A DNA stretch of 38,437 nucleotides from JAYQUR01 sp038133505 (GTDB lineage: Bacteria > Pseudomonadota > Alphaproteobacteria > MPNO01 > UBA830). The notes beneath the pieces are model-generated. The model saw only the letters and a list, made by a program, of their open reading frames with translations. It made no database searches and was not told the origin of the DNA. Positions 1 to 8,487 of this stretch are shown here, one piece after another (position 1 is the stretch's first letter; each line of letters opens with the position of its first letter). The stretch spans positions 1 to 38,437 of the forward strand of contig JAYPTI010000012.1 of the NCBI GenBank assembly GCA_038133505.1, read 5' to 3'. A program made the translations under genes and the position numbers.

Positions 1-54
1 GCCGACGACACCCTCTACCAGAACCGCGACGGGCACCTGAAAGACGGCGACTGA
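1..54 (+). CDS. C-terminal end of an unidentified protein (cut by window edge)
   Basis: An open frame runs from base 1 to a TGA at 52-54 and encodes a hydrophilic tail ending in HLKDGD. Codon use looks like that of the neighbours, so it is probably the true end of a gene starting outside the window. It converges on the amidohydrolase, with 10 bases between the two stops. Seventeen residues are too few to assign a family. Confidence 0.45.
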   Translation, partial: ADDTLYQNRDGHLKDGD

Positions 55-64
55 GCCGTCGTCT

Positions 65-1276
65 TCAGCCGCAGAAGGGACAGCCGTAGGCCGCGGCCGC
101 TTCCATGATCTCGATCTCGGCGCGGCTTTGCGGCGGCGGCGTCTGCTCGCTGCGGCCGCGGACGACGATCCTGCCGTCGATCATCACCGTCGAGATGCCG
201 GGCAGGTCGCCGTGCTCGATGGCTTCGGTGAGCGTCGTGCCGGCCGAGCCGTCGATCCGTCCGGCGATCACCATGTCCGCCGGCATGCCTTCGCGCAGCA
301 GCCCCGTCTCCAGCCCGTGCGCCTTCGCCGTGTTGCCGGTCGCCGCGGCGATGACCTCTCCCGCGCTCAGACCGCACACGGAGGCCAGGAATATGATGTT
401 GCGCAGCATGCCGCGCGCGAGCACGCCCGTGCCGCCCGGCGTGTCGGTGCCGAGCGTCAGCCGGTCGAGGCGGCCGGCCTTCGCCAGCCTTTCGACGACG
501 CGGATGGCAGATCGGTAGTTGCCCGACGAGCAGATCTCGAGCGCGAATTCCGTGTGGTCGACCAGCGCATCGAGGTCCTCGTCCGCCATCGGGATCGGAC
601 CGCCCGAGACATGCGCGGCGACGTCCGGCTGCAGCCATGACAGCGTTTCGTAGCCGCAGATCGCATTCGAGCCGGACCGCGACACGCCCCCCGTATGCAC
701 CTTTACGCGCAAGCCTCGGTCGCGGCACCAGCCGACATAGCGCAGGGCCTCTTCCCTGTTTTCCGGCACCAGCGGATAGAACAGGAACTTGGTCAGGATC
801 GAGCCGGCATCGGCGACCTTGTCGAAGTCCGACTCGTCCATGCCGGGCACCATGAGCAGCGTGCCGGCGTGCACCTTCGCCCCCGACCAGCGCACGCGCC
901 CTGTCGTCGCCTTCGCCAGTAGGGCGAGAGACGTCATCAGCTCCGGCGTCAGGTTGTTGTAGTCCAGTCCCGGCACGTGCAGCTCGCCGGCCGAGACCAT
1001 CGACGTCGTGCCGCCGTGGACGTAATTGCCGATCCAGCCGATCGTGTTCTGGGTCGGCGTCCATTCGCCGAACACCGGGTGAATATGGCCGTCGATGATG
1101 CCGGGGAGGACGGCGCCGCCCTTGGCGTCGATCTCGACGGCGGCGGCCATGTCGGCGGCCGGGTTGAGCGCCGCGACCTTCCCGTCCTCTACGAGCAGCG
1201 AGGAAACGGCGGACACCGGAGCTGCGATGTCGCCGGTGAAGAACTCGCCGATATTGCGGATCAGCGTCGACGTCAT
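65..1276 (-). CDS. Enamidase-like metal-dependent amidohydrolase
   Basis: A 403-residue amidohydrolase-superfamily protein with the full metal-ligand set of the binuclear subtype: H64 and H66 in DGHIHP, K163 (position of the bridging lysine), H194 in KVHTGG, H222 in AHVSGG and D278 in GTDTPGG. The segment around residues 88-104 (HGGTTSMVSAGELHVPG) and the overall length resemble enamidase of nicotinate fermentation, which opens the lactam ring of tetrahydro-6-oxonicotinate to 2-formylglutarate. Imidazolonepropionase-type or other cyclic amidases are alternatives. No signal peptide is seen, so it is cytoplasmic. It is the second gene of a leftward pair, 28 bases after the 4-hydroxybutyryl-CoA dehydratase homologue. 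A purine-rich AGGGAATAGCGGGGGC precedes the ATG. The fold is secure; the substrate is inferred. Confidence 0.85.
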   Translation of the reverse strand: MTSTLIRNIGEFFTGDIAAPVSAVSSLLVEDGKVAALNPAADMAAAVEIDAKGGAVLPGIIDGHIHPVFGEWTPTQNTIGWIGNYVHGGTTSMVSAGELHVPGLDYNNLTPELMTSLALLAKATTGRVRWSGAKVHAGTLLMVPGMDESDFDKVADAGSILTKFLFYPLVPENREEALRYVGWCRDRGLRVKVHTGGVSRSGSNAICGYETLSWLQPDVAAHVSGGPIPMADEDLDALVDHTEFALEICSSGNYRSAIRVVERLAKAGRLDRLTLGTDTPGGTGVLARGMLRNIIFLASVCGLSAGEVIAAATGNTAKAHGLETGLLREGMPADMVIAGRIDGSAGTTLTEAIEHGDLPGISTVMIDGRIVVRGRSEQTPPPQSRAEIEIMEAAAAYGCPFCG

Positions 1277-1304
1277 GCCCCGCTATTCCCTGTGCGCGCG
1301 GGGA

Positions 1305-2867
1305 TCAGTCGTTCTCGCCGTCGGGGAACATGCGGCCCTGATGGGCGGAGAGCGCCGGTTTCGCGCCGTCGTCGGCCTCGTCGACGCCCGCCAGCTTCTT
1401 GGCGAGCTTCTTCTTGTAGTCGAGGTCGGACTGGCGGGCGATCTGGATGCGCTGGGCCTGCGGCGAGCCGGCGCCGTGCATCGATTCCGTGAGGTAGCCG
1501 ACGGCGTTGCGGCCGAGCGTCATGTTCTCGATCAGCCGCAGGATGCGCAGCCGGTTCTCGACGGTGACGTCGCTCTTGCCCTTCAGGTACTTGCGGATCA
1601 GCGGCCCGGTGACGTCCGAGTTCAGATCCGCTTCGGACGGCGCCGTCACCATCAGCCCGCCCGCCATGTCCTGTGCGAGCCGCGCGAGCTCGTAGGGGAA
1701 GCGCGTGACGTTGTGCTTGCAGACGTTCGCCAGCATGTCGTTGCACTGGAAGTTGCCCGACCTGGTCTCGAACGACTCGTGCGAGGCGGCGATGCCGGAC
1801 GAGTAGATCGTCTCGTTGAGGTGGGTCATCTCCACGAGCTTGTCGCGGATATGCGAGACGCCGGGCACGCCGTTGTAGTCGGCGATGGTCGCCGCCGCGC
1901 CGATCATCACGTCGCCGAGGCCGGTTTTGCAGACGTAGGACCGCCGATGATAGGACGTGAAGCGCTCCACCAGGTCGGCGGCGAACTCGTACTCTCCGTC
2001 CATGAAGATGCGGTCGTACGGCACGAACACGTCCTCGAGGATGATCATCGCTTCCTGGCCGCCGTACTGGGCGTTGCCGGCGTCGATGCTGCCGTCCTCC
2101 ATCGAGCGGGTGTCGCAGGACTGGCGCCCGTAGATGTAGGTGAGGCCGGGATCCGTCACGGGCACGGCGCAGACCACGGCATAGTCCTTGTCCGCCTCGG
2201 TAAGGCGCATGGTCGGCATCACGACGATCCAGTGCGAATTGATGCAGCCGGTCTGGTGCGCCTTGGCGCCGCGGATGACGACGCCGTCGTCCCGGCGCTC
2301 GACGATGTGGACGAACATGTCCGGGTCGTCCTGCGCGGCCGGTCCCTTGCTGCGGTCGCCCTTCACGTCGGTCATGGCGCCGCCGATGACGAGGTTGCCC
2401 TCCTGCATCTCCTTGATGAACACCTTGAAGCGCTCGTGGTAGGGCGTGCCGTGCTTTTCGTCGATTTCGTAGGTGACCGAATGAAGCGAGTTGGTCGCAT
2501 CCATTCCGACGCAGCGCTGGAAGCAGGTTCCGGTGAGCTGGCCGAGCTTGCGCTGCATGCGGTTCTGCATGACGACGTCGTCGACGCTTTCGGTCACGTG
2601 CAGAAAGCGGTTCACCGTCTTGCCGCAGATCGACGACTTGGCGCTCGCGAGCTCCGGGTTCTCGTTGGCGAGGTCGTAGGTCCGGGCGACCGCGTTGATC
2701 GACGGGCGGATCATCGGGTGGTCCACCGGCTCCTTCACCAGTTCGCCGAAAAGGTAGACCTTCAGGTTCCGGCCGCGCAGGCTTTCGATATAGTCCGCGC
2801 CCGAGGAAATCGGGTTTTCCGCCGTCCCGAGGGTCGATTTCGAGGAAATGCCGCTGTCGCCGTCCAT
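1305..2867 (-). CDS. 4-hydroxybutyryl-CoA dehydratase / vinylacetyl-CoA isomerase homologue (AbfD-like)
   Basis: A 520-residue member of the HpaB/AbfD flavoprotein family that matches Clostridium aminobutyricum AbfD closely from memory: VDHPMIRPSIN near 48-58, CFQRCVGMD at 115-123, GAKAHQTG at 200-207, GRQSCDTR at 247-254 and TESMHGAGSPQAQR at 460-473. AbfD uses FAD and a [4Fe-4S] cluster to remove the unactivated beta-hydrogen of 4-hydroxybutyryl-CoA by a ketyl-radical route. C115 and C119 match the first two cluster ligands, H307 the third, C313 the fourth, Y311 and E461 the active-site Tyr and Glu. The H-to-C spacing is one residue shorter (HRRSYVC) than I recall for AbfD (HRQSYGGC). Plain 4-hydroxyphenylacetate hydroxylases lack these cysteines. 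GGAG lies about 8 bases before the ATG. It heads an operon with the enamidase-like gene. Confidence 0.85.
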   Translation of the reverse strand: MDGDSGISSKSTLGTAENPISSGADYIESLRGRNLKVYLFGELVKEPVDHPMIRPSINAVARTYDLANENPELASAKSSICGKTVNRFLHVTESVDDVVMQNRMQRKLGQLTGTCFQRCVGMDATNSLHSVTYEIDEKHGTPYHERFKVFIKEMQEGNLVIGGAMTDVKGDRSKGPAAQDDPDMFVHIVERRDDGVVIRGAKAHQTGCINSHWIVVMPTMRLTEADKDYAVVCAVPVTDPGLTYIYGRQSCDTRSMEDGSIDAGNAQYGGQEAMIILEDVFVPYDRIFMDGEYEFAADLVERFTSYHRRSYVCKTGLGDVMIGAAATIADYNGVPGVSHIRDKLVEMTHLNETIYSSGIAASHESFETRSGNFQCNDMLANVCKHNVTRFPYELARLAQDMAGGLMVTAPSEADLNSDVTGPLIRKYLKGKSDVTVENRLRILRLIENMTLGRNAVGYLTESMHGAGSPQAQRIQIARQSDLDYKKKLAKKLAGVDEADDGAKPALSAHQGRMFPDGEND

Positions 2868-2971
2868 GGGTCCGCTCCGCGCTGATATGCGATTGCGGGA
2901 GAATAGTCCTTCCGATTGTGCGGCGCAAAACGGATATGTTTCCTGACCCCTCCGGCAGGTTTCGCTGTCTT

Positions 2972-2988
2972 CCCGGACTTGTTCCGGG
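2972..2988. repeat. Intergenic palindrome (CCCGGA-N5-TCCGGG)
   Basis: A perfect 6-base inverted repeat with a 5-base loop, embedded in CTTCCCGGACTTGTTCCGGG. This resembles small palindromic elements scattered between genes in many alphaproteobacteria. Only one copy is visible here; the assembly gap 34 bases away would fit a repeat that could not be resolved. Confidence 0.4.
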
Positions 2989-3021
2989 ATCCAGAAAACC
3001 GTCGGGGTTGCGATATCGTCT

Positions 3022-3031
3022 NNNNNNNNNN
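3022..3031. other. Assembly gap (10 N)
   Basis: Ten consecutive N in an intergenic region. The round number suggests a scaffold join of unknown real length, so missing sequence cannot be excluded. Confidence 0.98.
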
Positions 3032-3105
3032 GTCTTAGACCGGCCCCTACGCAAAGAGAGGACGGGTTGTGCTAACCTGCCGGGAGAAAAAAAGGGAATA
3101 ATCCG

Positions 3106-4002
3106 ATGACAACCGGCGGACAGATCGGCGACATCACCTGGCACCGCGTCGTCGAGCACGAGGGGCCCGAATTCGAGATCGGTTTCCTGCTGCCCGACGC
3201 CACGCCGGAAGAGATCGACGCCTACCGGCCGTGGATGGAGCCGCGCTTCATCGAGCCCGGCGGCGACCGGCTGATCATGGCGACGCAGTCCTACGTGCTG
3301 CGGACCCGCCACCACACGATCCTGATCGATTCCTGCGTCGGCAACGACAAGGAGCGCCGGTTCTATCTGCCGTGGTCGGGAAAGACCGACACGCGCTACA
3401 TGGACTCGCTCGCCTCGCTCGGCCTGACGGTCGACGACATCGACTACGTCATGTGCACGCATCTGCATGCGGATCACGTCGGCTGGAACACGCGGCTGCT
3501 CGACGGCCGCTGGGTGCCGACCTTCCCCAACGCGCGCTACGTCTTCGCCGAGACCGAGTTCGGCTTCTGGTCGGAGATCAACAAGAAGGGCAAGAAATAC
3601 TCCGACGGCTGCATCGACGATTCCGTCCTCCCGGTCGTCGAGGCGGGCCAGGCGGACATCGTTGCCGACGATTTCGCGTTCTCGGACGAGATCTGGTTCG
3701 AACGGACGCCCGGCCACACGCCGGGCCATGTCAGCATCCGGCTGCAATCGGCAGGCGCGAACGCAATCCTGTCGGGCGACGTCGTGCACACGCCCATCCA
3801 GTGCCGCGAGCCGGGCTGGTCTGCGGTCGGCTGCTCCGACCGGGCGCAGTCCGCCGCGACGCGCCGCTCGTTCCTCGACCGGTATTGCGAAACCGACGTG
3901 CTGGTGATGACGGGTCATTTTCCGGGCCCCTCGGTCGGGCATGTCTGCCGCCACGGCGAGACGTTCGATTTCGATTTTGGCGATTTCGATTTTGGCGATT
4001 GA
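3106..4002 (+). CDS. MBL-fold metallo-hydrolase
   Basis: A 298-residue metallo-beta-lactamase-fold hydrolase. The signature HLHADH is at 119-124, followed by TPGHTPGH (H208 as ligand), D225 in SGD and H271 in TGHFPGP, giving a complete two-metal site. The fold serves lactonases, thioesterases, glyoxalase II and arylsulfatases; the length and the aromatic-rich N-terminal half fit the lactonase/quinolone-lactonase-like group, but no substrate can be named. It lies 61 bases upstream of an acyl-CoA ligase in the same direction and may act on a lactone or thioester in that pathway. The C-terminus ends in two copies of DFDFG created by a 15-base tandem duplication. No export signal is visible. Confidence 0.9.
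   Translation: MTTGGQIGDITWHRVVEHEGPEFEIGFLLPDATPEEIDAYRPWMEPRFIEPGGDRLIMATQSYVLRTRHHTILIDSCVGNDKERRFYLPWSGKTDTRYMDSLASLGLTVDDIDYVMCTHLHADHVGWNTRLLDGRWVPTFPNARYVFAETEFGFWSEINKKGKKYSDGCIDDSVLPVVEAGQADIVADDFAFSDEIWFERTPGHTPGHVSIRLQSAGANAILSGDVVHTPIQCREPGWSAVGCSDRAQSAATRRSFLDRYCETDVLVMTGHFPGPSVGHVCRHGETFDFDFGDFDFGD
3967..3996 (+). repeat. 15-base exact tandem duplication inside the MBL gene end
   Basis: GATTTCGATTTTGGC occurs twice back to back and encodes DFDFG twice, followed by a partial third copy that runs into the TGA stop. The acidic-aromatic tail lies beyond the catalytic core. It looks like a recent slippage event. Confidence 0.95.
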
Positions 4003-4063
4003 ATTTCCCGGATGATAGGATTTCCCCCGGCAAGACGGCCAAAGCCGCGTCGGGAGGAAACAG

Positions 4064-5605
4064 ATGCTTCAGAAGACGATCGGGCAGATCCTGCCCGAAA
4101 CCGCTGCGCGCTATCCCGACAAGACCGCACTGATCTTCGGCGACCGCACCTTCACCTTCGCGGAGCTCGACCGCTTGTCGAACCGCGTCGCCTCCAGCCT
4201 CGCGGCGAAGGGGGTCGAGAAGGGCGACCGGGTCACCCTCTACGCCCAGAACGGCTGGGAATGGATGGTCGCCTATTACGGTATCGCCAAGGCGGGCGGG
4301 GTCCTCAATCCGATCAACGTCATGCTGACGCCCGAGGAAGTCGCCTACGTCGTCAAGGATTGCGGCGCCAAGGCGCTGTTCACGACGGCCGACCGCGCGG
4401 CGCCGATCATGGGTCTCAAGGACGAGTCCGACCTGAAGGAGATCGTGACGTTCGGAACAGGTGCGCCCGACGGCGCCGTCGCGTTCGACGATCTGCTGAA
4501 CCAGGGCTCCGACGACTTCACCCCGGTAAAGGTCGACCCAACCGCCCTTTCGACTATCTGCTACACGTCGGGGACGACCGGCTTCCCCAAGGGCGCGATG
4601 CTCAGCCATCGCAACGTCGTCCTAAATGCGGCGATCACCGCGGCGATGAACATGCGCGTCCACGACGACATCCAGATCACGGCGCTCCCCTGCGCACACG
4701 TTTACGGGGCGACGCTGATGAACCTCTGCATGCTGCTCGGCATGACGTTCGTGCTGCTGGAAAGGTTCGACGCGGCGGCGCTGATGGAGGGCATCCAGAC
4801 CCACAAGGCGACCATCGCCGACGGCGTGCCGACGATGTTCCTCTATGTCCTCGCGCACCCGGATTTCGAGAAATACGACCTCTCGAGCCTGACGCGCTGC
4901 GTCACCGGCGGCCAGACGATGCCGGCTGCGAAGTCCGAGGAATGGGCGGCGCGGGCAGGTTGCGAGATGTTCGAGCTCTGGGGGATGACCGAACTGGCCG
5001 GCCCCGGAATCATGCAGCACTCCTACGGCGAGAACCGGCTCGGCTCGGTGGGCGTCGAGATGCTCTATCTCCGCGCAAAGATCGTCGATCCGGAAGACCC
5101 GAAGAAGGAGCTTCCTAACGGCGAGGTCGGCGAACTGATGGTGTCGGGTCCGCTCGTCATGATGGGCTACTACGGCAACGAGACGGCGACGAAGGAGACG
5201 ATCGAGCCCGACGGCTGGCTCCATTCCGGCGATCTCGCGAAGCAGGACGACGACGGCTACTTCTACGTCGTCGACCGCAAGAAGGACATGATCCTGACCG
5301 CCGGCTACAACATCTATCCCGCCGAGATCGAGCGGGTGATTTCGGGCCACCCGGCCGTCGCGATGGTCGGCGTCGGCGCCCGGGCGGATGCCGAAAAGGG
5401 CGAGATCGCGAAGGCCTACGTGGTTCTCAAGCCCGGCCAGCAGGCGACGCCCGAGGATATCCTGAAACACTGCCGCGACCACCTCGCCGCCTACAAGGTG
5501 CCGCGCGAGGCGCAGATCGTGCCCGACCTGCCGACGACGTCGACCGGCAAGATCCTGCGCCGCGAACTGCATACGCTGGAGGAGGGCGCGGCGGCGGCGG
5601 AGTAG
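4064..5605 (+). CDS. Acyl-CoA synthetase (AMP-forming, class I adenylate-forming)
   Basis: A 513-residue AMP-dependent ligase that activates a carboxylic acid as acyl-adenylate and then transfers it to CoA. The P-loop (YTSGTTGFPKG) is at about 167-177, the A5-type motif ELWGMTE near 306-312, the hinge region DRKKDMILTAGYNIYP follows, and the catalytic lysine is K496 in STGKILRRE. Length and motifs are those of medium/long-chain or aromatic acyl-CoA ligases; the acid is unknown. The start is supported by GGGAGGAAACAG immediately upstream. It follows the MBL hydrolase in the same direction and converges on the Mo-hydroxylase large subunit, with only 3 bases between the stops and no terminator. 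It is one of three such ligases in the window. Confidence 0.93.
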   Translation: MLQKTIGQILPETAARYPDKTALIFGDRTFTFAELDRLSNRVASSLAAKGVEKGDRVTLYAQNGWEWMVAYYGIAKAGGVLNPINVMLTPEEVAYVVKDCGAKALFTTADRAAPIMGLKDESDLKEIVTFGTGAPDGAVAFDDLLNQGSDDFTPVKVDPTALSTICYTSGTTGFPKGAMLSHRNVVLNAAITAAMNMRVHDDIQITALPCAHVYGATLMNLCMLLGMTFVLLERFDAAALMEGIQTHKATIADGVPTMFLYVLAHPDFEKYDLSSLTRCVTGGQTMPAAKSEEWAARAGCEMFELWGMTELAGPGIMQHSYGENRLGSVGVEMLYLRAKIVDPEDPKKELPNGEVGELMVSGPLVMMGYYGNETATKETIEPDGWLHSGDLAKQDDDGYFYVVDRKKDMILTAGYNIYPAEIERVISGHPAVAMVGVGARADAEKGEIAKAYVVLKPGQQATPEDILKHCRDHLAAYKVPREAQIVPDLPTTSTGKILRRELHTLEEGAAAAE

Positions 5606-5608
5606 GGC

Positions 5609-7993
5609 TCAGCCCGCTTTCGCGGCCTCGATCAGTCGGAACAGCCGTTCCGGCGTCGCTGGAATCTCCGTGATCTCGATCCCGAGCGGGCTCAGCGCGT
5701 CGGAGATCGCGTTGGCGATGCAGGCGGGCGCGCCGATCGTGCCGCCCTCGCCGAGGCCGCGGAAGCCGCCGACGGTGTTCGGCAGCTCGGCCTCGACATG
5801 GATCACGTCCATCGACGGCACTTCGACGGCGGACGGCACGACGTAATCGACGAGGCTCGCGGTCAGGACCTGGCCGTTCTCGTCGTGGATCACTTCTTCC
5901 ATCAGCGCTACGCCGATGCCCTGCGCGACCCCGCCATGCGCCTGGCCGTCGGCGATCAGCGGGTTGATGACGCGCCCGCAATCCTCGACGACGACGTAGC
6001 GCTTCACCTGCGTCTTGTAGGTCTCGGGATCGATCTCGACGAGGCACATGTGGCTCGCCGCCGTCGTCGTGCCGAAGAACGGATCGTAGACCTTGGTCGC
6101 TTCTAGATTGCCGAGGTCGTCGCGCATTTCCTTGGGCACGCGGCCCATGTCGGAATAGAGCGCGCGGGCGAGGTCGCGGATGGTCATCGCGCGGTCGGTG
6201 CCCTTGACCCAGACGTTGCCGTCGCCGGTCTCGATGTCTTCTTCGGCGGCCTCCAACAGGTGCCCCGCGACGCGGATGATCTTCTCGCGCACGGCCTGCG
6301 CCGCAAGCGTGCCCGCGCCGCCGCCCAGCACCGCGGCGCGGCTCGCATAGGTGCCGGTGCCGTGGCTGACGGCGGACGTGTCGCCGAGCACGATGTCGAC
6401 GTCCTCGATCTTCACGCCCAGCGCCTCGGCGACGACCTGGGCGAGGGTGGTTTCGATGCCCTGTCCCTGGCTCGCGACGCCGAAGCTCGCCGTGACCGCG
6501 CCGGTGGAATCGATGGCGACGTTGCAGGTCTCCGTGCCGGTATTGATCGGCATGCCGGGCGCGACGGCGATGCGCGAGCCGACGCCGGTCAGCTCCGCGT
6601 AGGAGGCGACCCCGATCCCGACCCAACGCCCTTCGGCCCGGGCGGCCTCCTGCTCCGCGCGGAGCGCGTCGTAGCCGATCTTCTCGCGCGCGGTGGCGAG
6701 GCAGGCCTGGAACGCCGATCGGTCCCAAACGAGGCCCGAGGCCGCCTTGTAGGGGAACTCGTCGTCGTTCACGAGGTTGCGGCGGCGGATCTCCGCCGGG
6801 TCCATGCCGATCTTGCGTGCTGCCATGTCGAGAAGCCGGTCCATCACGAAGACCGAGATCGGCCGGCCGACGCCGCGATAGGCTCCGGTCAGCGTCTTGT
6901 TGGTGGCGACGGCGCGGACGCGCGCGGCGTAATTTTCGATCCTGTAAGGGCCGGGCAGGAAGCTTACCACCTGCACCGGTTCGATGGTCGCGGTCCACGG
7001 GTAGATCGAGTAGGCGCCGACGTCGCCGATGACGTCGGCCTTCACGGCGAGGATCTCGCCGTCTTCCGCGACCGCGATCTCGGCGTCGACGATCTCGTCG
7101 AAGGCGTGGCCGGTCGACATCAGGTCTTCCATCCGGTCGCTGACCCATTTGACGGGCCGTTGCAGGTCTCGCGCGATGGCGCAGGCGACGATCTCCTCTG
7201 AGTAGAGCGAGGTCTTGCCGCCGAAGCCGCCGCCGACGTCCGGCGCGATCACGCGGAGGCGCGGGCCGGGTATGTCGAAAATTTCCGACAGCTTGTCGCG
7301 GACGATGCCGGGGATCTGCGTCGTGCAGTGCAGCTCCAGCGTCCGGGTCCGCCGGTCGTATTCCGCGACGGCGGCGCGCGCCTCGATGGTCACGGGCGTC
7401 GTCCGGGTGAAGTGGAACCGGCCGCTCGCGGTTGCGGCGGCCTTCGCGAACCCGGCGTCGACCTCGCCGCGGGCGAATTCGCGCTCCGCGAGGATGTTCG
7501 ACTCGAGATCGTCGTGCAGCTTGGGCGCGCCCTCGGCGAGCGAGGATTCCGGATCGACCAGCACCGGCAGCGGCGCATAGTCGATCTCGAGGAGCGCCAG
7601 CGCGTCCTCGGCGACGTAGCGGCTTTCCGCCACGACAGCGACGACCGCCTCGCCGACGTAGCGCACCTTCTTGTGCGCAAGCGGCGGGATGAACGTCGCC
7701 TGGTAGTTCTTCATGCGCGAGGTGGCGCGGTACGGGTTCGCAAGCTGCGCGATGTCCTCGCCGGTATAGACCGCGACGACGCCCGGATGCGCCAGCGCGG
7801 CGCTCGCATCGATGGATCTGATTTCGGCGTGCGCCATGTCGCTCCGGCGGAAGGCGATATACAGCATGCCGTGGCGCTTGATGTCGGCGACGTAGAGCCC
7901 GCCGCCGGTCAGCAGGCGCGGATCCTCGCGGCGGGCGACGCTGGCGCCGACGAATTGCGGCCGCGTGAAGTTCAGGTCGTCCGCCGGGCTCAC
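5609..7993 (-). CDS. Molybdenum hydroxylase large (Mo-pterin) subunit, CoxL/xanthine dehydrogenase family
   Basis: A protein of about 794 residues that binds the molybdopterin-cytosine cofactor and hydroxylates its substrate with water-derived oxygen. GGGFGGK is at 254-260, AYRGVGR at 371-377, GQGIETTLAQ in the C-terminal half, and the catalytic Glu in GLGEGG is near 749. The AYRGVGR loop lacks the Cys of true CO dehydrogenase (AYXCSFR), so this is a form II/aldehyde-oxidase or N-heterocycle-hydroxylase type. The GTG at 7993 is chosen because it overlaps the small-subunit stop (GTGA) and homology starts just after it; longer in-frame starts read through the small-subunit gene. It is the last gene of the order dioxygenase, medium, small, large. 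Confidence 0.93.
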   Translation of the reverse strand: MSPADDLNFTRPQFVGASVARREDPRLLTGGGLYVADIKRHGMLYIAFRRSDMAHAEIRSIDASAALAHPGVVAVYTGEDIAQLANPYRATSRMKNYQATFIPPLAHKKVRYVGEAVVAVVAESRYVAEDALALLEIDYAPLPVLVDPESSLAEGAPKLHDDLESNILAEREFARGEVDAGFAKAAATASGRFHFTRTTPVTIEARAAVAEYDRRTRTLELHCTTQIPGIVRDKLSEIFDIPGPRLRVIAPDVGGGFGGKTSLYSEEIVACAIARDLQRPVKWVSDRMEDLMSTGHAFDEIVDAEIAVAEDGEILAVKADVIGDVGAYSIYPWTATIEPVQVVSFLPGPYRIENYAARVRAVATNKTLTGAYRGVGRPISVFVMDRLLDMAARKIGMDPAEIRRRNLVNDDEFPYKAASGLVWDRSAFQACLATAREKIGYDALRAEQEAARAEGRWVGIGVASYAELTGVGSRIAVAPGMPINTGTETCNVAIDSTGAVTASFGVASQGQGIETTLAQVVAEALGVKIEDVDIVLGDTSAVSHGTGTYASRAAVLGGGAGTLAAQAVREKIIRVAGHLLEAAEEDIETGDGNVWVKGTDRAMTIRDLARALYSDMGRVPKEMRDDLGNLEATKVYDPFFGTTTAASHMCLVEIDPETYKTQVKRYVVVEDCGRVINPLIADGQAHGGVAQGIGVALMEEVIHDENGQVLTASLVDYVVPSAVEVPSMDVIHVEAELPNTVGGFRGLGEGGTIGAPACIANAISDALSPLGIEITEIPATPERLFRLIEAAKAG

Positions 7994-8487
7994 GGCGTTT
8001 CTTCGGCCGCATCGCGCGCTTCGACCATGGACCGGACGGCGCGCACGATATGCTCGTAGCCGGTACAGCGGCAGATGTTGCCCGACAGGGCCTCGCGGAT
8101 CTCGTCGTCGGTCGCGAGCGGATACTTCTGCAGCATGTCGGTGACGGTCATCAGCATGCCCGGCGTGCAGAACCCGCACTGCAGCGCGTGGTGGTCCCGG
8201 AACGCCTGTTGCAGCGGGCCGAGCGCGTCTTCGCTGCCGAGCCCTTCGACGGTGGTTATCTCCGCGCCGTCCGCCTGGACCGCGAAGGTGAGGCAGGAAC
8301 GCGCGCTGTCGCCGTTCAGCAGGATCGTGCAGGCGCCGCAGATGCCATGTTCGCAGCCCACGTGCGTGCCGGTCAGGTCAAGCGTCTCGCGCAGGAAATC
8401 GGCGAGCAGAAGGCGCGGTTCCACCTCGGCGCGGTATTCGCGGCCGTTGACCGTGACGGTGACGGGAACGGGAACGGTGTCCGTCAT
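7990..8487 (-). CDS. Molybdenum hydroxylase small subunit, two [2Fe-2S] clusters
   Basis: A 165-residue iron-sulfur subunit that passes electrons from the Mo site to FAD. The plant-ferredoxin-type cluster is bound by C45, C50, C53 and C65 (CEHGICGAC), and the second cluster by C104, C107, C139 and C141 (CGFC and CRC). All eight ligands are present and the length is typical. The start overlaps the stop of the FAD subunit (ATGA) and its own stop overlaps the large-subunit start, which indicates translational coupling and fixed stoichiometry. Confidence 0.96.
   Translation of the reverse strand: MTDTVPVPVTVTVNGREYRAEVEPRLLLADFLRETLDLTGTHVGCEHGICGACTILLNGDSARSCLTFAVQADGAEITTVEGLGSEDALGPLQQAFRDHHALQCGFCTPGMLMTVTDMLQKYPLATDDEIREALSGNICRCTGYEHIVRAVRSMVEARDAAEETP

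Larger units (their letters stand above)
2868..3105. promoter_or_regulatory. Divergent intergenic region with an assembly gap
   Basis: This 238-base stretch lies between the dehydratase homologue (leftward) and the metallo-hydrolase (rightward) and must carry both promoters. It contains a short palindrome at 2972-2988 and the N run. A purine-rich ribosome-binding stretch (GGGAGAAAAAAAGGGA) lies just before the metallo-hydrolase ATG. I see no convincing -35/-10 pair. Confidence 0.4.

Noticed and set aside
1095..2885. A 596-codon open frame on the plus strand opposite the dehydratase homologue
   Set aside because: It is rich in Val, Ala, Arg, Asp and His in the pattern expected from the antisense of a GC-rich gene, matches no family and lies fully under well-supported genes.
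1273..3954. An 893-codon minus-strand frame crossing the N gap
   Set aside because: It reads through the N run and joins antisense of the MBL gene to a shifted frame of the dehydratase; it has no recognisable domain.
3106..4002. AHL (quorum-quenching) lactonase assignment
   Set aside because: The metal motif is shared by many MBL-fold enzymes and no quorum-sensing gene is nearby, so the substrate cannot be set.
5609..7993. True aerobic carbon monoxide dehydrogenase (form I CoxL)
   Set aside because: The active-site loop is AYRGVGR rather than AYXCSFR, so the Cys bridging to copper is absent.
5427..8012. An 861-codon minus-strand frame overlapping the Mo-hydroxylase
   Set aside because: An Arg-rich frame shift of the large-subunit gene; no domain.
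7994..8179. N-terminal extension of the Mo-hydroxylase large subunit to 8179
   Set aside because: The added 62 residues are a shifted reading of the small subunit; homology starts at the GTG at 7993.
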